Shown here piece after piece: positions 8,159-15,852 of a stretch of 64,000 bases of DNA. The DNA is from Frankiaceae bacterium (GTDB lineage Bacteria > Actinomycetota > Actinomycetes > BP-191). The stretch lies in assembly GCA_035556555.1 (NCBI GenBank), contig DATMES010000020.1:62001-126000 (forward strand), read 5' to 3'. How positions within the stretch are numbered: position 1 is the stretch's first letter; each line of letters starts with the position of its first letter. The notes under the pieces are model-generated. The model was not told the DNA's origin. It ran no database searches and saw only the letters and a list, made by a program, of their open reading frames with translations. The translations under genes and the position numbers were made by a program.

Positions 8159-9234
8159 CGCAGGCACTCCCGTAACGGCAGGACGACGTGCTCGGGGCGG
8201 AAGGAACGATCCGCGACCTCGTACGCAGCCTGCCGCAGCGCCGCGACGCGCGCCGGGTCGGCGGCGAGCGCACGGAGCGCGTCGGCGACCGCCTCGGCGG
8301 AGCCCGGCGGGACGTAGACCGCCGCGTCGCCGAGAGCGGCGCGCTGGGGCGGAGTGTCCGACGTGACGATGGCGCAGCCCGCGGCGGCGCCTTGGTAGAC
8401 CTTGTTCGGTACGACGCGCAGCGCCTTGGGCCCCGTGCCGACGATGCCGAGGCAGACGTGGTGCGACGCCACGACGTCGGGGAGCGCGTCGCCATCAACC
8501 CACGACACCCACTCGACTCGTGGGTTGCCTGCGCACGCCGCGCGCGTCGCGGCGAGGTCCTGGCCGCCGCCGATCATCGTGAACGTGATCCCCGGCTCGT
8601 CCGCGAGCAGCCCCACCGCGCGCCCGATGACCGGCGCCCCCTGCAACGGCGTGAACAGCCCGAAGAAGACGACCTTCAACGGAGCCGGCGGCAGCGTGAC
8701 AGGCGCGCGGAACCACCACGACGGAGACCCCACCGGCACGACCACGGTCTCCCGCCGGGGCTTCGCGAGGACGGTCGCCTCCTGCGCCGCCGTGTCGACG
8801 ACCACGACGTCCGCCGCCCTCGCCGCGGCCCGGTCCACGGCCACGAGCAGGCGCCGTACGACACCACCGCCCGCCGCCCGGTCGGCCGCCGTGTCGGACA
8901 GCGAAATGAAGTAGTCGAGCACGATGGGCGTCGTGGGCCAGAGACGCCGGGCGAGGTGGACGTCGAGGTGGCCGAGGTAGCCGACGACGACGGCGTCGTA
9001 CGTCCCCAGCCTGCGTCCCTGCCGCCACAGCGCCAGCCACGTCCGCAGCACCCGCCACAGCAGACCGAGCAGGAGCCACGGCCGCTTGAGCATCCGTACC
9101 CGAGACGCGGTGTCGAACCCGAGCGGCACGTTGCACTCGAACACCTCGTCGCCCGCCGCGCGGCAGCCGTCCATGAGGATGCCGACGCGCGGATGCCTGG
9201 CGACGTCGTACGTGCCGAAGAACAGCAGCCTCAT
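8155..9234 (-). CDS. Glycosyltransferase, GT-B fold (GT4-like)
   Basis: This 359-aa protein begins MRLLFFGTYDVARHPRVGIL, as in GT-B glycosyltransferases. A second half carries VVFFGLFTPLQGAPVIGRA, GGGQDL and the C-terminal nucleotide-sugar region GPKALRVVPNKVYQGAAAGCAIVTSDTP. It probably transfers a sugar from an NDP-sugar to a lipid or glycan acceptor. ATGA overlaps join it to mshD upstream and to the methyltransferase downstream. No part of known mycothiol synthesis needs it (that glycosyltransferase is MshA, which differs), so its link to mshD is positional only. Confidence 0.8.
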   Translation of the reverse strand: MRLLFFGTYDVARHPRVGILMDGCRAAGDEVFECNVPLGFDTASRVRMLKRPWLLLGLLWRVLRTWLALWRQGRRLGTYDAVVVGYLGHLDVHLARRLWPTTPIVLDYFISLSDTAADRAAGGGVVRRLLVAVDRAAARAADVVVVDTAAQEATVLAKPRRETVVVPVGSPSWWFRAPVTLPPAPLKVVFFGLFTPLQGAPVIGRAVGLLADEPGITFTMIGGGQDLAATRAACAGNPRVEWVSWVDGDALPDVVASHHVCLGIVGTGPKALRVVPNKVYQGAAAGCAIVTSDTPPQRAALGDAAVYVPPGSAEAVADALRALAADPARVAALRQAAYEVADRSFRPEHVVLPLRECLR

Positions 9235-10151
9235 CGGTTGACGTACGACACGTCGGTGTCCCAGCGGGTGAAGCCGAGGCGCTCGTAGACGCGGATGGCG
9301 TTGGTGTTGGCCTCGTCGACGTAGAGCATCGCCTGCCCGAGCCCGCGCGAGCGCAGGTGCCGCAGGCCGACGATCGTCATGGCCGGGCCGAGCCCGAGGC
9401 GCTGCGCGTCGGGGGAGACGCCGACGACGTAGACCTCGCCGATCGCCTCGTGGTCGTGGCCGCCGTTGCCGTGCACCTTCGTCCAGTGGAACGCCACCAG
9501 CGTGCCGCCGCGCTCGGCGAGGAAGAACCCCTCGGGGTCGAACCACGGCTCCTTCTCGCGCACCTCGAGGTCCTCGACGGTCCAGCCGCCCTGCTCGGGG
9601 TGCTCGGCGAACGCCGCGTTGTTGACCGCGACCCACGCCTCCTCGTCCTGCCCCGGCACGAACGTCCGTACGGCAACGCCCTCGGGGAGCGAGGGGTCCG
9701 GCAGCGGGGCGTACAGCGAACGCCGCATCTGCCACAGCGCGCGCCCGCGCCGGAAGCCGAGCCGCTCGGCCAGCGCGGACGCGGCGGGGTGCGAGCCGTG
9801 CGCCCAGAGCCGCAGCCGTCCGTCCGTCGAGAGCCCGACGAGCTGCCCTACGAGCGCCTGGCCGATGCCCTGCCGCCGCGAGCCAGGGTGCACGACGAGC
9901 TCGGCGCTGGCGCCCGCCACGACGTCGGTGAGGTCGAGGTGCGCGTAGCCGACGAGGTCGTCGCCGACACGGGCGAGGACGTTGCGCGCGTCGGGGTCGC
10001 CGCCGTGGCCAAGGTGCAGCGTCACGTGCTCGGACAGGGGGTGTACGTCGTCCGCGTCGGTCGCCGCCGCGAGCAGCGCGCGGACCTCGGCGACCTGCAC
10101 GGGGTCGAGACGCGTGCGGACGTCGAGCGTGACGTTCTCGGGGGTGGTCAC
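9231..10151 (-). CDS. mshD: Mycothiol synthase (tandem GNAT acetyltransferase)
   Basis: This 306-aa protein contains two GNAT domains. The first (about 1-150) has VHPGSRRQGIGQALV, the second (about 155-306) has VYVVGVSPDAQRLGLGPAMT and the typical MshD ending LYVDEANTNAIRVYERLGF. MshD acetylates Cys-GlcN-Ins with acetyl-CoA, the last step of mycothiol synthesis, a thiol restricted to Actinomycetota. The length matches the family. The GTG start is preceded by TACGGT at 7 nt with no ribosome-binding site, so a leaderless transcript is likely. glnR ends 20 nt upstream on the same strand. Confidence 0.93.
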   Translation of the reverse strand: MTTPENVTLDVRTRLDPVQVAEVRALLAAATDADDVHPLSEHVTLHLGHGGDPDARNVLARVGDDLVGYAHLDLTDVVAGASAELVVHPGSRRQGIGQALVGQLVGLSTDGRLRLWAHGSHPAASALAERLGFRRGRALWQMRRSLYAPLPDPSLPEGVAVRTFVPGQDEEAWVAVNNAAFAEHPEQGGWTVEDLEVREKEPWFDPEGFFLAERGGTLVAFHWTKVHGNGGHDHEAIGEVYVVGVSPDAQRLGLGPAMTIVGLRHLRSRGLGQAMLYVDEANTNAIRVYERLGFTRWDTDVSYVNR

Positions 10152-10158
10152 GAGTGCG

Positions 10159-10164
10159 ACCGTA
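10159..10164 (-). promoter_or_regulatory. -10 element (TACGGT) of leaderless mshD
   Basis: TACGGT on the minus strand ends 7 nt before the mshD GTG, in the 20-nt gap after glnR. It suggests that mshD has its own promoter besides read-through. Confidence 0.5.
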
Positions 10165-10171
10165 CCCAGGA

Positions 10172-10879
10172 TCAGGAGATACGGACCGGAGCGTCCTCGC
10201 CGAGCGGCGTGATGGGCGCGGAGACGAACTTGTAGCCGACGTTGCGGACCGTGCCGACCAGCGCCTCGTGCTCGGGGCCGAGCTTGGCGCGGAGGCGTCG
10301 TACGTGCACGTCGACCGTGCGCGTGCCGCCGAAGTAGTCGTACCCCCAGACCTCGTGCAGCAGCTGGTCGCGCGTGAACACGCGGCCCGGGTGCTGCGCG
10401 AGGTACTTGAGCAGCTCGAACTCCTTGAACGTCAGGTCGAGCGGCCTGCCCTTGATGCGCGCCTGGTACGTCGCCTCGTCGATCGTGAGGTCGCCGTTGC
10501 GGATGACCTCGTCGGCGTCCGGCGAGCCGGCGGCGGCGCGGCCGAGCGCCAGGCGGATCCGCGCATCGACCTCGGCGGGTCCCGCGCCGGTCAGGACGAC
10601 GTCGTCGACGCCCCAGTCGCCGCTGACGGCGGCGAGGCCGCCCTCGGTCACGACAGCCACGAGCGGGGTCGCGATGCCGGTCGTCCGCAGCAGCCGGCAG
10701 AGCGCCTTGGCACCCAGCAGGTCGGTGCGCGCGTCCACGACGAGGACGTCCGCGGCGGGCGCGTCGAGCAGCGCGGTGGGCTCGGGAGCGGCGCGGCGTA
10801 CGGCGTGCGTCAGCAGCCCGAGCGACGGCAGGACGGTCTGCGGGTCGGCCGCGGGCGTGAGCACGAGCAGCACGCTCAC
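10172..10879 (-). CDS. glnR: GlnR-type OmpR-family nitrogen regulator
   Basis: This 235-aa orphan regulator has a degenerate receiver (1-115) and a winged-helix DNA-binding domain (about 130-225). The stretch [20 protein letters not shown] and the following [19 protein letters not shown] are characteristic of actinobacterial GlnR, as is [18 protein letters not shown]. The single conserved acidic residue is Asp49 (VLVVDARTD); the acidic pair and other phosphorylation residues are lacking, as in known GlnR. GlnR controls ammonium assimilation genes such as glnA and amtB. The GTG start has GGAGG upstream. It lies next to mshD, as I recall for Streptomyces. Confidence 0.9.
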   Translation of the reverse strand: MSVLLVLTPAADPQTVLPSLGLLTHAVRRAAPEPTALLDAPAADVLVVDARTDLLGAKALCRLLRTTGIATPLVAVVTEGGLAAVSGDWGVDDVVLTGAGPAEVDARIRLALGRAAAGSPDADEVIRNGDLTIDEATYQARIKGRPLDLTFKEFELLKYLAQHPGRVFTRDQLLHEVWGYDYFGGTRTVDVHVRRLRAKLGPEHEALVGTVRNVGYKFVSAPITPLGEDAPVRIS

Positions 10880-10915
10880 CGGTCACCTCCGTCGTCGTCA
10901 GGGGCCGGGATGCGG

Positions 10916-10921
10916 CACGAT
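10916..10921 (+). promoter_or_regulatory. Possible -10 (CACGAT) for leaderless hydrolase gene
   Basis: CACGAT lies 6 nt before the GTG at 10928. The same hexamer and spacing recur before the ATG at 56529. It is weaker than the TAnnnT cases. Confidence 0.3.
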
Positions 10922-10927
10922 AACCCA

Positions 10928-11725
10928 GTGCCGCGTCCCGTTCAGCCGCTTTCGCCGGATGCGCAGCGTGCGACGCTGCGTACGGCCGATGGAGTACGCC
11001 TCGCCGCCAGCCACCTCCCGCACAAGAGTGACACGGCGTTCGTCGTGGCCCATGGCTTCTCGGGTACGCACACCCGCCCGTGGCAGGCGAAGGTCGCGCT
11101 CGGCCTCGCGCGGCACGCCGGGGTGGTGGCGTTCGACTTCCGCGGGCACGGCGCCTCGGGCGGCGTCTCGACGCTCGGCGAGCTCGAGGTGCTCGACATC
11201 GAGGCGGCCGTCGTGTGGGCGCGCGAGCTCGGGTACGCGCGCGTCGTCACCTGCGGGTGGTCGATGGGTGCGTCCGCGGTGCTGCGGCACGCGGCGCTGA
11301 TCGGCGGGGTGGACGCGGTCGTCAGCGTCAGCGCGACGAGCCGCTGGCGGGTGCGCGACACCAAGCCGATGCGCCGCCTGCACTGGATCGTCGAACGCCG
11401 CGCGGGCCGCCTCGTCGGCCGCGCGTACCTGAAGACGCGGCTCGCGACGCACTGGACCGACGAGCCCGAGGCGCCGGTCGAGGTGATCGGCCGGATCGCG
11501 CCGACGCCGGTGCTGCTCGTCCACGGCGACCGCGACACGTACTTCACGGTCGAACACCCGCACGCGCTCTACGCGGCCGCGAACGAGCCCAAGGAGCTGT
11601 GGCTCATCCCCGGCTACGCGCACGCCGAGTCGGGCGCGACGCAGGAGCTGTTCGACCGCATCGGCGGGCACCTGCCGGTCCTCCTCGGCGACGACGTCAC
11701 CGACCGCGACGAGGTCCGCGCGTGA
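10928..11725 (+). CDS. Alpha/beta hydrolase
   Basis: This 265-aa hydrolase has a nucleophile elbow GWSMGAS (Ser112), an acid in LLVHGDRDTYF and a catalytic His in PGYAHAES near the C-terminus. An HGFSGTHTRPW oxyanion loop and FDFRGHGASGG complete the family pattern. It is probably a cytoplasmic esterase or lipase of unknown substrate. The GTG at 10928 is preferred because a CACGAT hexamer lies 6 nt upstream; an ATG at 10910 is an alternative giving 6 more residues. It diverges from glnR and overlaps the next gene by GTGA. Confidence 0.82.
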   Translation: MPRPVQPLSPDAQRATLRTADGVRLAASHLPHKSDTAFVVAHGFSGTHTRPWQAKVALGLARHAGVVAFDFRGHGASGGVSTLGELEVLDIEAAVVWARELGYARVVTCGWSMGASAVLRHAALIGGVDAVVSVSATSRWRVRDTKPMRRLHWIVERRAGRLVGRAYLKTRLATHWTDEPEAPVEVIGRIAPTPVLLVHGDRDTYFTVEHPHALYAAANEPKELWLIPGYAHAESGATQELFDRIGGHLPVLLGDDVTDRDEVRA

Positions 11726-12537
11726 CCGCGCCGAGCGCGCGAGCGACCGTGCTGCCGCCGCGAGCCGCGCTCCCCGCCGTGCTGTCGCTGTCGGTCGCGG
11801 GCATGCTCGCCGGGGCCGCCGCGGTCAACAACGCCGCGCTCGGCCTCGCGCTGCTCCTCACGCAGGCCGTCGTCGCGCTGGCCTGGCTGGCGCTGACCGA
11901 CGTGGACGGCGCCGAGGGCGCCACGGTCATCGTTCTCGCCGGTGCGGCCGCGGCGGACGTCCTCGCGGTACGCCGCCACGGCGAGGACCTCGCGGGCGCC
12001 GTGACCGTGGTCGCGCTGGCGTTCGTCGCGTCGCTGGCGCTGCAGCTGTTCCGCCCCAGCCGGCAGCGCGTCGTCGAGGCGATGGCGGGCACGGTGTCGG
12101 CGGTGGTGCTCGCGGTGTTCGCCGCGCACCTGCTGGCGGCCAGCGCGAAGACCGGCTGGGCCGTCGCCGCGACGGCCGTCCTCTGCGCCGCCGTCGCGCT
12201 CGTCGCGGGCCGCGCGGGCGACGTCATCCTGCTGCGCCCGCGCCTCGTGCCGACCGCGCAGCGCGGCTGGCTCGGCCTGCTGCTCGCGCTCGCCGCGGGC
12301 AGCGCGCTCGGCGCCGTTCTCGGCGGCGCGTGGTCGCCGCTGTCCGCCGCGTCGGGGGTTGCCGTGGGGGCAGCGTCGGCGTTCGCCGCCGCCGCCGCCG
12401 ACCTCGGCGTCGACCTGATCGACGCGGACGCCACCGACGCCCGCCGCGCCTCCGCGCTGCGCCCCCTCGCCGTCCTGCTGCCGCTCGTCGTCGCCGCACC
12501 CGTGTCGTACGCCGCCGCCCGACTCCTCGTCGGCTGA
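11722..12537 (+). CDS. Multi-pass membrane protein of unknown function
   Basis: This 271-aa very Ala/Leu/Val-rich protein has about eight hydrophobic segments spread over its length and few charged loops (ALTDVDGAEGA, AVRRHGEDL, FRPSRQRVV, RLVPTAQRG, DADATDARR). No transport or enzyme motif is recognised. Its GTG overlaps the hydrolase stop, so the two are translationally coupled, and it is followed 15 nt later by the DUF2993 gene. A role in the envelope is suggested only by this context. Confidence 0.65.
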   Translation: MTAPSARATVLPPRAALPAVLSLSVAGMLAGAAAVNNAALGLALLLTQAVVALAWLALTDVDGAEGATVIVLAGAAAADVLAVRRHGEDLAGAVTVVALAFVASLALQLFRPSRQRVVEAMAGTVSAVVLAVFAAHLLAASAKTGWAVAATAVLCAAVALVAGRAGDVILLRPRLVPTAQRGWLGLLLALAAGSALGAVLGGAWSPLSAASGVAVGAASAFAAAAADLGVDLIDADATDARRASALRPLAVLLPLVVAAPVSYAAARLLVG

Positions 12538-12552
12538 ACCGAGGAGCCGCCC

Positions 12553-13278
12553 GTGTTCAAGCGCCTGATCGTCTTCGTCGCGATCCTCGTCGGCCTCCTC
12601 GCGCTCGCCGACCGCGGCCTCGCCGTCGTCGCCGGCAACGCGACCGCGCACCAGATCCGCCTGCACGAGGGGCTGCGCGAGGACCCCGACGTGACGTTCC
12701 GGGGGTTCCCGTTCCTCACGCAGGCGGTGCGAGGGAAGTTCCAGCGGGTCGAGGTGACGGTCCGCGACCTCGAACGCGAGGGGCTGGTCATCGACCGCAT
12801 CGACGCGACCCTCGAAGGTGTCGAGGTCGACATCGGCGACGCGCTGCAGGGCCGCGTCTCCGCCGTCCCCGTCGAGGAGGGGGAGGCGACGATGCGGCTG
12901 ACGTACGGCGACCTCACGTCGTATCTATCCCGCAAGCCCGGCAACATCCGCGTCGTCGTGCGCGACGGGCAGCCGTACGTCGTCTCGACGTTCGGCGTGC
13001 CCGGCGTCGGCCAAGTGGACGTGGAGGGGACGCCGACGGTGCGTACGACGGCGACCTCGGTGCGCGTGACCGTGTCGCGCGTGCGCGTGGTCGTCGGCAC
13101 GGCGACGCTGTCGGGGTCGCTCGCGGCGAGCGCCGCGGCGCGGGCGTCGTTCACGATCCCGCTGGAGGAGCTGCCGTTCGGCATCGAGGTCACCGGCGCG
13201 CGGCTCACCGACGCGGGCATCGAGATCGACGCCACCGCCGAGGGGCTCGTCATCGACGTCAAGGACAACGTCCGCTGA
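12553..13278 (+). CDS. DUF2993 (LmeA-like) envelope protein
   Basis: This 241-aa protein has an N-terminal membrane anchor (about 5-25, LIVFVAILVGLLALADRG) followed by an extracytoplasmic beta-rich region. The motif FRGFPFLTQAVRGKFQRVEV is typical of DUF2993 proteins. The mycobacterial relative LmeA binds lipid and affects mannan elongation in lipoglycans. GAGGAG precedes the GTG start. It is likely co-transcribed with the membrane protein upstream. Confidence 0.82.
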   Translation: MFKRLIVFVAILVGLLALADRGLAVVAGNATAHQIRLHEGLREDPDVTFRGFPFLTQAVRGKFQRVEVTVRDLEREGLVIDRIDATLEGVEVDIGDALQGRVSAVPVEEGEATMRLTYGDLTSYLSRKPGNIRVVVRDGQPYVVSTFGVPGVGQVDVEGTPTVRTTATSVRVTVSRVRVVVGTATLSGSLAASAAARASFTIPLEELPFGIEVTGARLTDAGIEIDATAEGLVIDVKDNVR

Positions 13279-13339
13279 CGTTGTCAACGCGGTAGCCCCT
13301 CCGTGCGTTGGCAACCCGACGACGCGACGAGGAGGGGGT

Positions 13340-13987
13340 GTGGTGGAGAGCTTCGACGAGGCGTTCGCGGAGCTCTACCGCGCCTCGTACAAGGTCGCGT
13401 TCCGGCTGCTCGGCGACCGTGCGGAGGCGGAGGACGTGGCGCAGGAGGCACTCGCGAGGACGTACGTCCGCTGGCGCACCGTGGAGCCGTACGCCGCGCC
13501 GTGGGCCTGCCGCGTCGCCGCGAACGTCGCCATCGACCGCACCCGCAGGCGCCGCCGCCTCTCGGGTGGCGACGACGTCCCCGAGCGGGCCGCGCCGGAC
13601 GCGTACGCCGACGAGCGCATGGACCTCCAGCGCGCGCTGCGCGACCTGACGAAGCGGCAGCGCGACGTCGTGACGCTCCGCTACCTCGCCGATCAGCCCG
13701 AGGACGCCGTCGCCGCGGCGCTCGGCGTCTCGCTCGGCACCGTCAAGACACACGCGTCCCGCGGGCTCGCGGCGCGATGTTCGACGACCTCGACGACCCC
13801 GGGTACGCGGGTCCAGGCTCCGGCGCGCGGGACGCCGTCGCGGCGCGGGCCGGCCGCATCAGGCGTAACCGGCGCATCGCGTGGACGTCGGGCGTGGCGT
13901 CGTTCCTCCTGGTGGCGGTCGCGCTCGGCGCGGGGCTGCGGTCACGGCCGCAGAGCCTCGTCGGCATCGAGCCCGTGTCGCCTGTGA
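13340..13987 (+). CDS. ECF-type sigma factor (SigE-like), with aberrant C-terminal extension
   Basis: This protein has region 2 (about 8-70, ELYRASYKVAFRLLGDRAEAEDVAQEALART) and region 4 (about 95-145, LTKRQRDVVTLRYL and the recognition helix GVSLGTVKTHASRGLAA) of an ECF sigma factor. Family members usually end within ~15 residues of that helix. Here the frame runs ~65 further residues of Arg/Ser/Thr-rich sequence while overlapping the next gene by 211 nt in another frame. The overlap suggests a lost stop or a 1-2 nt indel around 13765-13800. GGAGG precedes the GTG. The downstream membrane protein is the likely partner. Confidence 0.75.
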   Translation: MVESFDEAFAELYRASYKVAFRLLGDRAEAEDVAQEALARTYVRWRTVEPYAAPWACRVAANVAIDRTRRRRRLSGGDDVPERAAPDAYADERMDLQRALRDLTKRQRDVVTLRYLADQPEDAVAAALGVSLGTVKTHASRGLAARCSTTSTTPGTRVQAPARGTPSRRGPAASGVTGASRGRRAWRRSSWWRSRSARGCGHGRRASSASSPCRL

Positions 13988-14694
13988 CGCCGAGCGTCAC
14001 CGCGACGACGGTCTCGCCCTCGCCGACCGCCGAGGAGTCGCCGACGCCGACGCCGGACCGGACCACGCCGGAGACCAAGCCCGCGCCGCACGTCTCGAGG
14101 TCGCCGGTCCCCGCCCCGCAGCCGACGCCCGTCCCGGGGCCGAGCATGCCGGCCGGCTGGTCGTGCGCGCCCGCGTCCGAGATCCCGCCGGAGGGCGGCG
14201 CGCCGGCGGACGGCGTCACGCTGTCGCTGGAGGCGCCGGCGGTCGTCGACGCCGACAAGCCCGGGGAGGCGACGCTCGTCCTCACCAACGGCACCGACGA
14301 GGGCGCCTACGTCCGGTTCTTCCCGCAGAACCGGCCGGGCGACATCAGCGGGCCGTTCCAGACCGTCATGACGAACGGCGCGGGGACGTTCTCCGGGATC
14401 CTGAGCGACGGCGTAGGCCGCGAAGCCCGCGACCTGCTCACGACGGGCGGCGGTGAGATCGGCGCGGGCGAGTCGTACCGCATGCCGGTGCGGATCATGA
14501 CGTGGGGCTGCGACGCGGACGGCGGGCGGGTGCCGCCAGGGACGTACCGGATGTCCGTCGGCGTCGAGATCGACGACGGCGGCGGCTTCGGCAGCCCGAC
14601 CGCGTCGCCGTCGCCGGCGTACTCGCCCCCGCCCCGCCCGTCGCGCTGGGACCGGACGTGGGCGACCGCGGCGGTCACGATCACCGTGCGCTGA
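13777..14694 (+). CDS. Single-pass membrane protein, putative sigma-factor partner
   Basis: This 305-aa protein has a short cytoplasmic N-terminus (MFDDLDDPGYAG..., 1-33), one transmembrane helix (about 34-53), a Pro/Thr/Ser-rich stalk (about 60-130) and an extracellular domain with WGCDADGG near the end. The layout and position directly behind an ECF sigma gene resemble membrane anti-sigma factors of SigE-type pairs, but the short N-terminus has no recognisable zinc anti-sigma motif. The start ATG lies inside the sigma reading frame. The extracellular part may sense an envelope signal; this is inference. Confidence 0.65.
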   Translation: MFDDLDDPGYAGPGSGARDAVAARAGRIRRNRRIAWTSGVASFLLVAVALGAGLRSRPQSLVGIEPVSPVTPSVTATTVSPSPTAEESPTPTPDRTTPETKPAPHVSRSPVPAPQPTPVPGPSMPAGWSCAPASEIPPEGGAPADGVTLSLEAPAVVDADKPGEATLVLTNGTDEGAYVRFFPQNRPGDISGPFQTVMTNGAGTFSGILSDGVGREARDLLTTGGGEIGAGESYRMPVRIMTWGCDADGGRVPPGTYRMSVGVEIDDGGGFGSPTASPSPAYSPPPRPSRWDRTWATAAVTITVR

Positions 14695-14730
14695 GCGTTC
14701 GGCGGGAATCCCGCGTGGCAGGGCCGTCGT

Positions 14731-14736
14731 TACGCT
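14731..14736 (+). promoter_or_regulatory. -10 element (TACGCT) of leaderless thioredoxin-like gene
   Basis: TACGCT is placed exactly 7 nt before the ATG at 14744, with no Shine-Dalgarno sequence. Confidence 0.5.
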
Positions 14737-14743
14737 CGGCACG

Positions 14744-15175
14744 ATGCCTTCCCTGCTGCTCCTCGCCGTGACGCTGCTGGCCAGCGCGGCGTTCGGCGTG
14801 GTGTGGGTGCGGCGCAACGGCCGTACCCGCGCGGTCGCCGAGGCCCCCGGGCTCTCCGACGCCGACCTCGCCGCGCTGGGCATCGACCGGCTGGGGGAGC
14901 GGGCGACGCTGGTGCAGTTCTCGTCGGCGTTCTGCGCGCCGTGCCGCGCGACGCGGCGCATCCTCGGCGAGGTGTCGTCGATGGTCGACGGCGTGGCGTA
15001 CGCCGAGGTCGACGCGGAGACGCACCTCGATGCCGTACGCCGCTTCCACGTGCTGCGGACGCCGACCGTGCTCGTGCTCGACCGCGACCGGCGGGTCGTC
15101 GTACGAGCCTCCGGTCAGCCGCGCAAGGCTGACGTCCTCGCCGCCGTCGGCAAGGCTGTGGACAACGCCTCCTGA
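14744..15175 (+). CDS. Membrane-anchored thioredoxin-like protein
   Basis: This 143-aa protein has an N-terminal hydrophobic anchor (about 3-22) and a thioredoxin fold with active site CAPC (Cys64-Cys67), followed by VDAETHLDAVRRFHVLRTPTV containing the cis-Pro. It probably reduces or relays electrons to partner thiols; the side of the membrane is not certain, though one N-terminal anchor with positive WVRRNGR after it argues for a cytoplasmic domain. The gene stands alone with its own leaderless promoter. Confidence 0.85.
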   Translation: MPSLLLLAVTLLASAAFGVVWVRRNGRTRAVAEAPGLSDADLAALGIDRLGERATLVQFSSAFCAPCRATRRILGEVSSMVDGVAYAEVDAETHLDAVRRFHVLRTPTVLVLDRDRRVVVRASGQPRKADVLAAVGKAVDNAS

Positions 15176-15192
15176 GGTCCAGGCCACGCGCC

Positions 15193-15198
15193 TACACT
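15193..15198 (+). promoter_or_regulatory. -10 element (TACACT) of leaderless hicB
   Basis: TACACT ends 6 nt before the hicB ATG at 15205. Confidence 0.45.
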
Positions 15199-15204
15199 GA
15201 CTCC

Positions 15205-15438
15205 ATGGAGCAGCACCACTTCTCGGCGGTCCTCACGTGGGACGAGGCGGACGGCTGGTGGGTCGCGGAGTGCCCCGACCTGCCCGGCTGCATGTCCCAG
15301 GGCCGTACCGAGGACGAGGCGCTCGCCAACCTCGCCGACGCCATCGCCGAGACGCTCCACGTCCTGCTCTCGCAGCGCGAGCGCTGGACGGCCACGGGGT
15401 CCTCGCCGGGCGAGGTACGGCTCGCGGTCGCCATCTGA
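15205..15438 (+). CDS. hicB: HicB-family antitoxin
   Basis: This 77-aa protein has the HicB/RNase H-like fold pattern: FSAVLTWDEADGWWVAECPDLPGCMSQG and TEDEALANLADAIAETL. HicB proteins bind and neutralise the HicA mRNA interferase and often repress their operon. No separate helix-turn-helix or ribbon-helix-helix domain is visible at its C-terminus (SPGEVRLAVAI), so DNA binding is doubtful. The toxin gene begins 1 nt after the stop. The order antitoxin-toxin is the reverse of classical hicAB. Confidence 0.82.
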   Translation: MEQHHFSAVLTWDEADGWWVAECPDLPGCMSQGRTEDEALANLADAIAETLHVLLSQRERWTATGSSPGEVRLAVAI

Positions 15439-15439
15439 C

Positions 15440-15688
15440 GTGGGTCAGTCGGACCTGCCGCTCGGCAGTGGCAGGGCGCACGTCAAGGCGTTCGAGCGAC
15501 TCGGCTGGACCCGCGCGCAGGGCCGCGGCAAGGGCAGTCACATGGTGCTGACCAAGCCGGGCCACTCCTTCGTCGTCTGCATCCCCGATCACGACCAGGT
15601 GAGCCGCGCCCTCCTTGCCAAGGCACTGAAAGGCGCGGGCGTCACGATCGAGGCGTACGTAGCGGCGTACGGGAAGAAGCGCGGCTGA
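15440..15688 (+). CDS. hicA: HicA-family toxin (mRNA interferase)
   Basis: This 82-aa protein has the HicA double-stranded-RNA-binding-like fold. GKGSHMVLTKPGHSFVVCIPDHD contains the catalytic His of the G-S-H motif, and an HDQVSRALLAKALKGAG helix follows. HicA cleaves mRNA when free of HicB. The GTG start lies 1 nt after hicB, so translation is coupled and antitoxin is made first. The residues look intact, so activity is expected. Confidence 0.82.
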   Translation: MGQSDLPLGSGRAHVKAFERLGWTRAQGRGKGSHMVLTKPGHSFVVCIPDHDQVSRALLAKALKGAGVTIEAYVAAYGKKRG

Positions 15689-15734
15689 GGGGCCGGGTCG
15701 ACAGATGGCGAGGGAATTACGTAAGGTCGCTGTG

Positions 15735-15812
15735 ATGTATTCGACGCAGCTCACCCGCCGCCGCACGGTCGACTACGGCCGTGACGGCAGCGCGCTGTGT
15801 CCGCTCTCCTGA
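15735..15812 (+). CDS. Cysteine-type leader peptide of the sulfur operon
   Basis: A 25-codon reading frame encodes MYSTQLTRRRTVDYGRDGSA followed by LCPLS. The pattern RR-x-VD-x-x-R-x-x-SALC matches the putative leader peptides often found before sulfur-assimilation genes in Actinomycetota, in which translation through a late Cys codon (here codon 22, TGT) controls downstream expression. It ends 40 nt before the ATG of the DUF4395 gene, and the gap contains GGACTCCCGTCAGGAGC, a stem that could sequester the ribosome-binding site AGGAG. The mechanism here is inference from those relatives. Confidence 0.7.
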   Translation: MYSTQLTRRRTVDYGRDGSALCPLS

Positions 15813-15852
15813 CCCAGCCTTCCCCGCAGGACTCCCGTCAGGAGCAACCCCC

